Assembly (NCBI GenBank): GCA_964550795.1
Contig: CAZKBH010000007.1
Span: 1-64,000, forward strand
Origin: M3007 sp964550795
GTDB lineage: Bacteria; Bacteroidota; Bacteroidia; Chitinophagales; Saprospiraceae
Direction of reading: 5' to 3'
DNA length: 64,000 nt
The notes below the pieces were generated by a model. That model was given only the letters and a program-made list of their open reading frames with translations, was not told the DNA's origin and did no database searches. This document shows positions 43,538 to 51,944 of this stretch, one piece after another; within the stretch, counting starts at the first letter, position 1; each line of letters opens with the position of its first letter. The position numbers and the translations under genes are program-made.

Positions 43538-44782
43538 TTATTTCAGGATCACACCATTTTTCACTTTAAAAGTCTGAACCCGCGCTTTTAAAACATTGGA
43601 AAGCGGGTTGTCTCCCAAAACTAAAAAACTGGCTTCATAGCCATCTGCAAATTTACCGATTTTGCGCTTGGGGAAAATTGCGCGCGGGGTGTTTTCACAA
43701 AGCACTTTCAGCGTGCGCGCATCGTCTAATTCCCCCATTCCAAACCAATAATTCAGTTCCATACGCAGGGTGCGCTGTATGTCGTCGGAACCCATGGCCA
43801 CTTGTACGTTTGCGTCGAGCAGGCGTTTCAGTGTTTTTTTGTGGAACGCCTGCACAGCGGTACGGTTGGCAGCGGCTTGTGCATGGGAAAGCAGCAGCAC
43901 CATCGGCGTTTTTTTCTTGACAAGGAGCTTGATATCTGCGTCGGTGAGTTCAAATTTTTGGGTATCGCCATTGCCATCCCAGTTGTGGCCGGGCATATTG
44001 GCAAAACCATCCACCCCAAGTTTAAGCCCGAGCCGAACATCGTCCACATTTTCCACCTGCGCAAACACACGCAAGCCCGATTTGTGTGCTTTTTTTATAA
44101 CCAATTTTGCGACCTCCGGGGAGAGGCCCTTGCCTTCTTTCCCGCCATTTTTTTGCGCGTCCATCAAATAAATGGAGATGAGATCCGGGTTTTGCAGCTT
44201 GATTTTGTCCCAGTTAGCGTCGAGGGCGTCTTTGTTGTCAATGAACCAGTAACCATTGCCGAGCATTTTCTGGCTGGTTTTGAGTTCGTCGTAGCGCTCG
44301 CCCCACTGTGTAGGGTTGCGGATTTTATTGGCAGGGCCTTCGTACTCTAAAAATGGGTACCCAAGGGTGCAAGTAATGACGCCGTTGGCAAAAACAGCAT
44401 CGGGCGTAGTCGGTTTGTTCATCAGACCAACGGTAGCCAGCCGACCTTCCTGGGTATTGCCGAGCATTTGCAGGTAAAACACCCCTTCGCCCATGTATTG
44501 GCTTAGCGTGCCGCTGGGAGATGGATTTTCGGACACACTGGAACAATGCGCATCACCGAAAGGCGGTACCACCCACAATCCGGTCATATCAATCACCGAA
44601 TCAATTTTAGCGGGTGCTTTTTTGCTCAGCAATCCATTGGAGGTGTACCAGGTTGCGGATGTAAAACCTTTGCCGTCATACCACTGGCCATTGCGGAATG
44701 CATAGTTTTTTCCGCTCGACTGCGCCTGCGTGGCGGTGACAAAAAAAGCAAAAATCAAATAAAAAGAAAGTATTCGTTTCAT
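43538..44782 (-). CDS. Exported amidohydrolase family protein
   Basis: A 414-residue protein with a signal peptide (ends ATQA) and an amidohydrolase-type TIM barrel. Family landmarks are WVVPPFGDAHCSS at strand 1, ANMPGHNWDG with a His, MVLLLSHAQAAANR, and QVAMGSDD with the metal-site Asp near strand 8. The usual HxH after the Asp is incomplete: DAHCS has Ser where the second His is expected. The enzyme may therefore bind one metal or be altered in activity. The substrate is unknown. TACTTTTG on the minus strand at 44836-44843 is a candidate -7 element. Confidence 0.82.
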   Translation of the reverse strand: MKRILSFYLIFAFFVTATQAQSSGKNYAFRNGQWYDGKGFTSATWYTSNGLLSKKAPAKIDSVIDMTGLWVVPPFGDAHCSSVSENPSPSGTLSQYMGEGVFYLQMLGNTQEGRLATVGLMNKPTTPDAVFANGVITCTLGYPFLEYEGPANKIRNPTQWGERYDELKTSQKMLGNGYWFIDNKDALDANWDKIKLQNPDLISIYLMDAQKNGGKEGKGLSPEVAKLVIKKAHKSGLRVFAQVENVDDVRLGLKLGVDGFANMPGHNWDGNGDTQKFELTDADIKLLVKKKTPMVLLLSHAQAAANRTAVQAFHKKTLKRLLDANVQVAMGSDDIQRTLRMELNYWFGMGELDDARTLKVLCENTPRAIFPKRKIGKFADGYEASFLVLGDNPLSNVLKARVQTFKVKNGVILK

Positions 44783-44835
44783 TACAAAATGTTGACTTTG
44801 AATGGATTAGAGAAAGAAATGTAAAAAATGACCTG

Positions 44836-44843
44836 CAAAAGTA
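44836..44843 (-). promoter_or_regulatory. Candidate -7 element for the amidohydrolase gene
   Basis: The minus strand reads TACTTTTG, 53 bp before the ATG. No clear -33 box. Confidence 0.35.
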
Positions 44844-44945
44844 GCCAGCCATTCGCCAAAAGGGTAGGGGTTAACATACTATTGATAACCTGGAGGTCAA
44901 TTTTTGGCTGTAATCCTAGCAAACAATTCGATTTATCTTCGCCCC

Positions 44946-46190
44946 ATGCGCTACGACGTAATCATTGGCGGTGGAGGGATTGTCGGCCTCGCCACGGCCC
45001 TGCAATTGCAGCGAAAAAGACCCGAGCTTCGCATTGCCGTGCTCGAAAAAGAAGCAACCCTGGCTGCGCATCAGAGCAGTCGAAACAGCGGCGTGATTCA
45101 CTCAGGCATTTATTATCGTCCCGGCAGTCTGCGCGCCACCAATTGCAAACGCGGCTACGATCTGCTGCTCCAGTTTTGTCGGAAATACGAGATTCCACAC
45201 GAGATTTGTGGTAAAATTATCGTCGCTGTTACGGAAGAGGAACGCGTACAACTGGAGCAAATTTACCAAAGAGGACTCGAAAATGGCCTCATTGGCATCC
45301 GAAAAATCAGCGCTGCTGAAGCCCGTGAAATTGAACCCAACGTTCATGCCGTAGAAGCGGTGTGGGTACCGCAGGCCGGGATCGTTAACTATGGCGAGGT
45401 GGCCAGGAAATACGCCGAACTTTTTGAAGCCAATGGAGGTGAAATCCATGTCAACCACCAGGTGGTTGCCCTCAAAGAAAAAAACAATACGGTAGTGGTT
45501 GATACGGTGAACAGAACGGAAGATCCGTATAAAAAACACTGGGAAACAGGCGTTTTTGTGAACTGCGCCGGACTGTATTCCGATCACGTGGCAAAGTTTG
45601 CGGGCGAACAACTAAACGTTCAGATTCTGCCCTTTCGAGGCGAATATTACGAACTGAAACCCCAGTCCGAGCACCTTGTGCGCAACCTGATTTATCCCGT
45701 TCCGAATCCAAACTTCCCTTTTCTCGGCGTTCATTTTACGCGTATGATTCAGGGCGGAATTGAAGCCGGTCCAAATGCCGTACTCGCGTTCAGACGAGAA
45801 GGTTATTCGCGTTTTAATCTGAATATCAAAGAGTTGTATGAGGTCTTGAGCTTTATCGGATTCCGAAAAATTGCCCGAAAATTTTGGAAAGAGGGTTGGG
45901 CTGAAATGCAGCGCAGTTACTCCAAGACTCATTTTGTTCGAGCGCTACAAAGGCTTGTGCCGGCCATAAAAGCGGAAGACGTGGTGCCCGGTCGCGCGGG
46001 CGTCCGTGCCATGGCTTGCGACCGCGACGGCAATTTACTCGACGATTTTCTGCTGCTCGAAGGCGCGCGCATGCTCCATGTTTGCAACGCGCCCAGCCCG
46101 GCGGCTACGGCTTCTCTGGCAATCGGGGAAACGGTGGCAGAAAAGGTGTTAAAGATGCATGATGAATACGATCAAGATACAAACCGCTGA
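44946..46190 (+). CDS. lhgO: L-2-hydroxyglutarate oxidase
   Basis: A 414-residue FAD enzyme that oxidises L-2-hydroxyglutarate to 2-oxoglutarate and feeds electrons to the quinone pool. The FAD-binding start is IIGGGGIVGLATALQLQ. AAHQSSRNSGVIHSGIYYRPGSLRA is the LhgO signature, and AGVRAMACDRDGNLLDDF with NAPSPAATASLAIGE lies at the C-terminus. ATG 44946 is chosen because it immediately precedes the FAD motif; the frame up to 44904 adds unrelated residues. The 3' end overlaps the start of the deacetylase-like gene. Confidence 0.93.
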   Translation: MRYDVIIGGGGIVGLATALQLQRKRPELRIAVLEKEATLAAHQSSRNSGVIHSGIYYRPGSLRATNCKRGYDLLLQFCRKYEIPHEICGKIIVAVTEEERVQLEQIYQRGLENGLIGIRKISAAEAREIEPNVHAVEAVWVPQAGIVNYGEVARKYAELFEANGGEIHVNHQVVALKEKNNTVVVDTVNRTEDPYKKHWETGVFVNCAGLYSDHVAKFAGEQLNVQILPFRGEYYELKPQSEHLVRNLIYPVPNPNFPFLGVHFTRMIQGGIEAGPNAVLAFRREGYSRFNLNIKELYEVLSFIGFRKIARKFWKEGWAEMQRSYSKTHFVRALQRLVPAIKAEDVVPGRAGVRAMACDRDGNLLDDFLLLEGARMLHVCNAPSPAATASLAIGETVAEKVLKMHDEYDQDTNR

Positions 46191-47411
46191 TTGTTTTCGA
46201 CCCGAAAAGGAATATGCCTTCCATGTCTTGCTACGCGAGATGCTGGGGCTTGATTATGTAGTTGAATATCAACCCCTTGAGTCCCATATGCTTCAAATAC
46301 CGAACGGGGCGGCATTGACATTTTTGGACGAGTTTACTCAACTCACGCAGCCGCAACCGTATCAGCTACAATTCCCACCCGCAGATCCTTTTTTCGCCAC
46401 TTTTTGGATGCTTACACGCTTGGAAGAGGCGCACAACCCCGATGTTTTCCTGCTGCGCAATCGCAGGCTTTTAAGCAAGGCTTTCTGCATCGTCCGGTGG
46501 TCAACGAGTGGGCCGACGAACTTTGGGATGCATTGGTTCGCCTGGGCTGGCAAGGAACCCGGAAGACGCGAAAATTTCAATTATCCCTCAGTTGTGATGT
46601 AGATCACCCTCGGCTGTGGTGGTCGGGGGCAGATCGGGTGAAAACATTGGCGGGGGCCTTATTTCGGCGGGGAGATTTTTCAGAGGCAAGTTATTGGTTC
46701 AAAAACCACCTTTTTGAAAAAAAAGATCCTTACGATGTGTTCGAGGAATGGCTCGAAATTTTTGCGCAACAAAACCTGATTGTGCAATTCAATTTCATGG
46801 GCGCCCGGCCGCGTTCGAGCGATTGTTGGTATCCCTTAAATCATCCGTTTATAGGGCGTTTGATGGCAAAAATTGCTGAAAAGGGCCATAAAATCGGGTT
46901 TCATCCGAGTTATGAGGCGTATGATGACCAGGCGCTTTTTGAACGCGAACTAGCTTCTTTACGGGCCATTTCGCCGGTCGAAATCACTGCTGGCCGACAA
47001 CATTATCTTCGTTTTTCTGCACCTAAAACCTGGCAAATGTGGGAATCTGCAGGTTTGTTGGAAGACAGCACGGTAGGATTTGCGGAGGCAGAAGGATTTC
47101 GCTGCGGCATCTGCCATGATTTTCCGGTTTTTGACACAAAACAGCGCAAAATGCTTCAACTGCGGGAAAAACCCCTGATTGCTATGGATGTCAGCCTTGC
47201 GCAGTACCGATCCTACACGCCCGAACAAGGCCTAGAAAACCTGAGCCAACTGCGCAAAACAGTAGAACAACATCAAGGCGATTTCACTCTACTCTGGCAC
47301 AATTCATCCTGGAACACCCCTTTTTGGGAAAAGTGGAAATCGGTTTTTCGGAAATTCATCGCCACAACCATGGAATCCGAACTTCGGTTTTTAGCTTCAA
47401 AATCAGAATAA
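46159..47411 (+). pseudogene. Polysaccharide deacetylase-like gene split by a frameshift
   Basis: Two overlapping frames together encode one protein of about 417 residues. The first (from ATG 46159 or 46162) supplies CFRPEKEYAFHVLLREMLGLDY and DPFFATFWMLTRLEEAHNP, typical of the N-terminal domain found before Bacteroidota polysaccharide deacetylases. The second continues with RCFPAAQSQAFKQGFLHRPVVNEW and the deacetylase domain (LSLSCDVDHPRLW, GHKIGFHPSYEAYDD, LLWHNSSWN). One extra C in the CCCC run at about 46437-46440 would join them. This is either a true 1-nt deletion or a homopolymer error. The role is probably removal of acetyl groups from a surface glycan. Confidence 0.8.
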
Positions 47412-47511
47412 AGCCTTGGTTTTTCAATTCATTAGGGAACTTCAAGAAGGGTTTGCTTTATTTTGGCTATCGTTAACAGGGCAAGTGTTCCTTGGGCGGG
47501 TGTGCTAGACA

Positions 47512-47519
47512 TACTTTTG
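47512..47519 (+). promoter_or_regulatory. Candidate -7 element for the DUF1573 gene
   Basis: TACTTTTG matches TAnnTTTG, 66 bp before the ATG, with a TTG 17 nt upstream. Confidence 0.45.
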
Positions 47520-47584
47520 TGCCATCAATTTGTTAGACACAACGTACACCTACATTCATCTCATCTTAAACGGTTTCCATTCTA

Positions 47585-48013
47585 ATGAAACAAGCATTTT
47601 CCCTCCTCGCTTTCTTCCTTCTCGGCTCTTTTGCAATCAACGCACAAAATGCAACTGGTCCAGTAATGACTTTCCCATCTACCACGGTTGACTACGGTAA
47701 AATTGAAAAAGGTAGCGAAAAAGTTCGTAAATTCTCTTTCACCAACACTGGTAACGAGCCGCTCGTAATCAAATCTGCCAAAGGCTCATGCGGTTGCACG
47801 GTTCCAACTTACCCACAGGAGCCAATCATGCCTGGCGAAACTAAAACAATTGACGTAAGCTACGATACCAATCGCCCAGGTGCTTTCACCAAAACGATAA
47901 CCCTTACTACCAACGAAACACCAGAAACGCACACCCTCACCATTAAAGGTGAAGTTCTCGTGCCAGCAACTCAAGAAGCAGTGCCAGCCGGCAACGGTGG
48001 CCTTCGCCAATAA
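47585..48013 (+). CDS. DUF1573 domain protein
   Basis: A 142-residue exported protein with a signal peptide (ends SFAINA). The DUF1573 immunoglobulin-like domain covers about 26-122: MTFPSTTVDYGKIEKGSEKVRKFSFTNTGNEPLVI, AKGSCGCTVP and PGETKTIDVSYDTNRPGAFTKTI. It is abundant in Bacteroidota and of unknown biochemical function, probably periplasmic. The codon usage appears strongly biased toward regular codons, and it has a strong terminator, which suggests high expression. Confidence 0.9.
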   Translation: MKQAFSLLAFFLLGSFAINAQNATGPVMTFPSTTVDYGKIEKGSEKVRKFSFTNTGNEPLVIKSAKGSCGCTVPTYPQEPIMPGETKTIDVSYDTNRPGAFTKTITLTTNETPETHTLTIKGEVLVPATQEAVPAGNGGLRQ

Positions 48014-48043
48014 GACTGATTGATTTTTGGTTTGACGATACGG

Positions 48044-48072
48044 CCCTGTTGGTGTAACACCAGCAGGGTTTA
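48044..48072 (+). terminator. Terminator of the DUF1573 gene
   Basis: CCCTGTTGGTG pairs with CACCAGCAGGG (one G-U) around TAA, followed by TTTA. Confidence 0.8.
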
Positions 48073-48203
48073 GTGTTTTCCGGAGGAACCTTGCAACCTT
48101 TTATCGCAGCATACTGTCTATTCGTCAAAAAAATGGGACTGAAATTCGTTGGAATTCAAAAAAGCCATTACTTTCGTCCCGTCTACCAAAAAGTACAATT
48201 ACT

Positions 48204-48446
48204 ATGAAACTAAATCATACCTTCAAATCGATTCTAATTACAGCTTGCTTGTTTAGTTTTTTTGCTTTCATATTTGTGAATTTGAAAGCAGACACTTCCC
48301 TCTCACGCCATTTCTCTGAGATTAAAATGGTTCGTACAGAGGTTGAAAGTGAAGCAGGCACTTCAGATAGACTCCAGGTCCCAAATGTTTCAGTATTGGG
48401 TAGGCTCTGGGAAATCGGTCAGCGGTTTTTAGATCGTTCCAACTAA
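48204..48446 (+). CDS. Small exported protein of unknown function
   Basis: An 80-residue product, not recognised. Residues 9-27 (SILITACLFSFFAFIFVNL) are a signal or membrane anchor. The remainder is charged, with a C-terminal amphipathic helix VSVLGRLWEIGQRFLDRSN. TACTTTCG at 48169-48176 is a weak -7 element. The strong terminator just after the stop supports a real single-gene unit. No cysteines beyond the anchor. Confidence 0.6.
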   Translation: MKLNHTFKSILITACLFSFFAFIFVNLKADTSLSRHFSEIKMVRTEVESEAGTSDRLQVPNVSVLGRLWEIGQRFLDRSN

Positions 48447-48460
48447 ATCAAGATACTTTT

Positions 48461-48508
48461 GGCAAAAAGAAACCCGGAGCTGTACGCAGGTCCGGGTTTC
48501 TTTTTGCC
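48461..48508 (+). terminator. 18-bp stem terminator
   Basis: GGCAAAAAGAAACCCGGA pairs perfectly with its complement at 48491-48508 around a 12-nt loop; the T run lies within the right arm. Confidence 0.9.
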
Positions 48509-48510
48509 AG

Positions 48511-48600
48511 AACCAATCACACCAATCTACCAATCACCAATCTACCAATCACCAATCCACCAACCTACCAATCTACCAATCACCATTCACCATTCACCAA
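48511..48600. repeat. ACCAATC/CTACCAAT short-unit array upstream of rimM
   Basis: Roughly a dozen 7-8 nt units (ACCAATC, TACCAATC, ACCATTC) run from the preceding terminator to 2 nt before the rimM ATG. The array therefore occupies the whole position where a rimM promoter and leader would be. Confidence 0.9.
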
Positions 48601-48602
48601 TT

Positions 48603-49136
48603 ATGGCTGAACCACAATATATCACAATCGGGCGTACCCGAAAAGCACACGGGCTGTCCGGCGAATTGAAAGTTTCCATTGAGGAGCGTTACCTGGAAGA
48701 TTTTATGAAAAACGAGCGGATTTTCCTGGAGGTAAAGGGCGTTAAAATCCCTTATTTCATTGCCAGCGTTCGGGGTGGGGGAGAGATGATCCTGAAATTG
48801 GAAGAAGTTGACAATCGAGACACGGCAACCTTGCTGCAAGCGCGGGAAGTGATGCTCCGAGAACAGGATATTCTGCCAGATCATGCTCGAGAATATGAAG
48901 TGGAAGAAGAAGAAGGCCTTGAATATGAACATCTTGCGGGCTATACATTGATAGACGAAACCCTGGGCGAAGTCGGTGTAATTGACGAGGTTTTGGAAAT
49001 GCCTCAGCAAGAAATGGCTTTCTTAAAATATAAAAACCGCGAAGTATTGGTGCCTTTGAATGCACAATTTATCCTTTCTGTGGACGAGCCAAATCGCCGG
49101 GTTCACATGGATTTGCCAGATGGATTGTTGGATTAA
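48603..49136 (+). CDS. rimM: Ribosome maturation factor RimM
   Basis: A 177-residue protein needed for maturation of the 30S subunit head. The start MAEPQYITIGRTRKAHGLSGELKV carries the family motif GxxxKAHGLxGE. The C-terminal PRC-barrel includes YTLIDETLGEVGVIDEVLEMPQQEMA and the terminal RVHMDLPDGLLD motif. The frame is open upstream through the short-unit array, but those residues are not part of RimM. Neighbouring ribosomal genes such as rpsP and trmD are absent here. Confidence 0.95.
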   Translation: MAEPQYITIGRTRKAHGLSGELKVSIEERYLEDFMKNERIFLEVKGVKIPYFIASVRGGGEMILKLEEVDNRDTATLLQAREVMLREQDILPDHAREYEVEEEEGLEYEHLAGYTLIDETLGEVGVIDEVLEMPQQEMAFLKYKNREVLVPLNAQFILSVDEPNRRVHMDLPDGLLD

Positions 49137-49142
49137 GAAAAA

Positions 49143-49174
49143 ACCCGTGCTCTTTTGGAGGAGCACGGGTAAAA
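49143..49174 (+). terminator. Terminator of rimM
   Basis: ACCCGTGCTC pairs with GAGCACGGGT, 6 bp after the stop; the tract after it is A-rich on the plus strand and T-rich on the other, so the direction is less sure. Confidence 0.7.
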
Positions 49175-49441
49175 AGTGTTTTCTTCGATTCAAATCCGTT
49201 ACACAGGGAGGCCGTATTTACTACGGCAGTCAGATAGTTTTTGGCATGTCCCTAAAATCGCGTTTTCAAAAGGAAATTTGGGGCCTGATTTAATGGGGTT
49301 AGGGCAAAATGAAGATGAAGTGATGATTAAGGGCCGCTCTCATGGTCGCCTTTTCTTAAAATTGTTTTCAAATGGATTTTTGGAGACTGCGTTCATGTGG
49401 TTAGGGTGGTTGTCAATTAGAGTGTGTTTGTTTTTTGCTGC
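49175..49441. other. Stretch without a recognisable gene
   Basis: Between the rimM terminator and the next frame I see no convincing coding sequence, promoter or repeat. Open frames here lack protein-like composition. Confidence 0.4.
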
Positions 49442-49831
49442 TTAGTTGCTTGGGTAAACCGGATGGAGCGTAAAATGCTCATCTGCATAATCTCCTTTCA
49501 GAAGCCCGGTTCGGGTCGTTTTACTTTGGCCTTCAGCCGTCACGATTTTTTTTCTACAACGATACGTTTGTTCGGGATTTGGGCTTCCAGGGCGTGGCAC
49601 TGGTAAAAAATCAAAAACAAGAATATGGTCAGTCATTGCTGGTTTCCAGAGTGCATGGGCAAACGTTCGTCCCGAAGGCAGTAGTTGTTCCCGCAGCCAT
49701 CCAATATGTTTCCAAATGATTTTTCCATTCAGTCCGCGGTAACCAACTTCCAGGGACAGGCTCGATATCTGCTCCCATTTAGGGTCGTTTTGGTTTAAAT
49801 TGCAACGTACTTCTATCAGAACCGGTTCCAT
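49442..49831 (-). CDS. Hypothetical protein
   Basis: A 129-residue frame (ATG 49831; an in-frame ATG at 49873 would add 14 residues) with ordinary amino-acid composition and no signal peptide. No family is recognised. The N-terminal part (EPVLIEVRCNLNQNDPKWEQISSLSLEVGYRG) looks like beta strands, and the C-terminal part is polar and basic (YRCRKKIVTAEGQSKTTRTG). It stands alone between rimM and a 460-bp gene-poor stretch. It may be real but is weakly supported. Confidence 0.4.
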   Translation of the reverse strand: MEPVLIEVRCNLNQNDPKWEQISSLSLEVGYRGLNGKIIWKHIGWLREQLLPSGRTFAHALWKPAMTDHILVFDFLPVPRPGSPNPEQTYRCRKKIVTAEGQSKTTRTGLLKGDYADEHFTLHPVYPSN

Positions 49832-50291
49832 ATTGCATGTTTTGAAGCGGGTTAAATACTCGATTATACGCATGATTCTTTTTTTCAGGGTAAACCTGGC
49901 CCCCGGCAGTGTTCCGTTGATTTCACCTTTTTCCTGCTCGGTTTTCTAGGGGTGGAACACTGCACGGGGGTGTTTGGGCAAACTAATCCAGGTCGTTTTC
50001 ATGTGGTCTCTCCAAGTCATTCATCCGGGAGTCAGAAAAGTGTGGCACACCTCGACAACCACGTTGATTATCAGTACTCGAATTTAGGTGTGTCACACAT
50101 CTCTACGTTTTGGCTTTCCTCATCCGCTTTTGATAGGTCAAAGGTGGGGGTGACCGCAGGGTGGAGCCAAACACAGAATTTGACATCACTTCCATTTGTG
50201 GATATCTTTTGAGAATTTTGTGCAGCCCTTCGAACCAAGTATTGCTCTAAATACCTGATTATCAATCTTTTGCCGATTTATCTTCCTTTCG
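49832..50291. other. Gene-poor stretch with an interrupted palindrome
   Basis: These 460 bp carry no clear gene. The only structure noted is the spaced inverted repeat at 50038-50100. A promoter for the gene at 50292 must lie near the right end but is not obvious. Confidence 0.4.
50038..50100. repeat. Spaced inverted repeat with the AAGTGTGGCACACCT core
   Basis: AAGTGTGGCACACCT (50038-50052) and AGGTGTGTCACACAT (50086-50100) are inverted arms with 2 mismatches and a 33-nt spacer. TCAGAAAAGTGTGGCACACC at its left edge also occurs, reversed, in the 27295-27327 element. Confidence 0.75.
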
Positions 50292-51944
50292 ATGTACGCC
50301 AGCCCGCTCCTTCGCACCCTTCAATTGCTCTCTCAAGAAGAGTTAGACGCCCTACATCTTTTTGTGGCATCGCCTATTTTCAATGCCACCAGGCCTGATG
50401 AGACGCTCGCGCTATTTGAATTTTTGAAGAAGTTTTATCCAGAATTTGATCACGAGGCGCTTCATCGCGACGAGGCGGGCAAGCATTTTTTTCCAAAATC
50501 AAACAATCCCGTCGGGGCTTTGCAGCGCTCCATGGCCCAGTTGATGAGCATTGTGCGGCACTTTGTTACCTTTCGATATGCTGTTTTGCGGGATGCGCAT
50601 GAACCCAATGGCTCCGCCTTATTGCATGAGGTGCAGCAGAAACTATCCCTCATGCGGTTTTATGGCGAACGTTTGCGCCGAAAGGATCTTCCCCCCGCCC
50701 CCTCGGCCAATGCCGCAGAACATGGCCGGAAAAACCGAAAAGCCGAAAATTTCTTTGAAAATCTGAACAACCAGGCTCGGAAGGAACTCGAAAGTTGTAC
50801 AGATTTTAGTGATTTTGACGAGCATGCGTTTGCAGACTACCACCAGTTCAGGTTCATGGTGGAACAAGAGAAAGCTTTTTTTGAGGAACTCAGCAGCGAA
50901 CGGGACGGGGACAAAAACCTGCTGGCTGCCACCGAACAACTCGACACCTATTATCTGATGAGCAAACTGGATCAGATGTGTCGGCTGGTACATTATCAAC
51001 GTATGTGGCGGCTTTTTGAAGAAAATTCTCCCGAACTCACCCGTTTTTTGGTCAATCGGGATGTGACGTTGCAGATTGCAAAAAACCTTCGGGTAAGTGG
51101 TTTTTTGCAGCAACCGGCCGTGGCACTCTATTGCACCTTACTCGATTATTTAACCCAAAGCGATCCGACGGAGGCCGAAATTTTGGCCGATACCTTTGAA
51201 ACATTGTTGCGTGAAAACCCACAGGCGCTTCCTATGCAACGGGTACAAGCCATGCGGGTCATGATTCGTGGATTCTGGCCTGCGAGATATCGAGAGACCA
51301 AGGATGCCCGTTTTTTGGAGAAAATTTTCACCCTGCAACAGCAGCAATTAGACGCTTTGAAGGATGGAGAAAACTTACCCAGCACCCATTTCCAGAATTT
51401 TCTTTTTACAGCCCTGAAATTGCATAAAACGGATTGGGCCGATGAATTTTACCACAAATTCCAACACCGAATCAGCGGGCTGAACGACGAAACGCAGCAA
51501 TCCCTCCTGCTCGACATTGCCCGCGCGGCGATTATGTTTGGGAAAAAAGATTTCCGGAATGCCGCCAAAATTTTGCCCCATTACCTGACGTACGGGGCTT
51601 TGGACGATATCTATCTCTACGCCATTGCAGCTACTTTGGATACGCGTATTCGGTATGAATTGGACGATTTGGACGATGAATATTCGGAACGGATGTTGCA
51701 CGCCACGACCACCCGTCTACGGCGGGATGATTCCCTGCCCCCGCACCGCCGCACCGAAAGACTGCGCTTTTTCTCTCTGGCCAAAGAGCTTTTTAAACTA
51801 AAATCCTTGCGCAGCATGGATCGTCGGGCCGACCTGAAACCAGGCATGGCTAAAATTAGACAACGAATTGATAATGAGACGGTTGTGGACTGGGAATGGG
51901 TGGAGGAGAAATATGGGGAGTTTGTTAAAACTGAAAGTAAATAA
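50292..51944 (+). CDS. Large all-helical protein of unknown function
   Basis: A 550-residue cytoplasmic protein without a recognised domain. It is rich in Leu, Arg, Glu and aromatic residues and appears to be built of helical (TPR-like) repeats, for example the helix-rich segments at residues about 240-300 and 380-440. The N-terminus MYASPLLRTLQLLSQEELDALHLFVASP looks like a conserved opening that I associate with Saprospiraceae hypothetical proteins. An acidic/basic linker (APSANAAEHGRKNRKAENFF) lies near residue 140. Its 3' end overlaps the convergent MBOAT gene by 20 bp. Confidence 0.75.
   Translation: MYASPLLRTLQLLSQEELDALHLFVASPIFNATRPDETLALFEFLKKFYPEFDHEALHRDEAGKHFFPKSNNPVGALQRSMAQLMSIVRHFVTFRYAVLRDAHEPNGSALLHEVQQKLSLMRFYGERLRRKDLPPAPSANAAEHGRKNRKAENFFENLNNQARKELESCTDFSDFDEHAFADYHQFRFMVEQEKAFFEELSSERDGDKNLLAATEQLDTYYLMSKLDQMCRLVHYQRMWRLFEENSPELTRFLVNRDVTLQIAKNLRVSGFLQQPAVALYCTLLDYLTQSDPTEAEILADTFETLLRENPQALPMQRVQAMRVMIRGFWPARYRETKDARFLEKIFTLQQQQLDALKDGENLPSTHFQNFLFTALKLHKTDWADEFYHKFQHRISGLNDETQQSLLLDIARAAIMFGKKDFRNAAKILPHYLTYGALDDIYLYAIAATLDTRIRYELDDLDDEYSERMLHATTTRLRRDDSLPPHRRTERLRFFSLAKELFKLKSLRSMDRRADLKPGMAKIRQRIDNETVVDWEWVEEKYGEFVKTESK

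Noticed and set aside
50215..50260. Possible tRNA T-loop (GGTTCGAAG on the minus strand)
   Set aside because: No acceptor, D or anticodon stems can be drawn around it.
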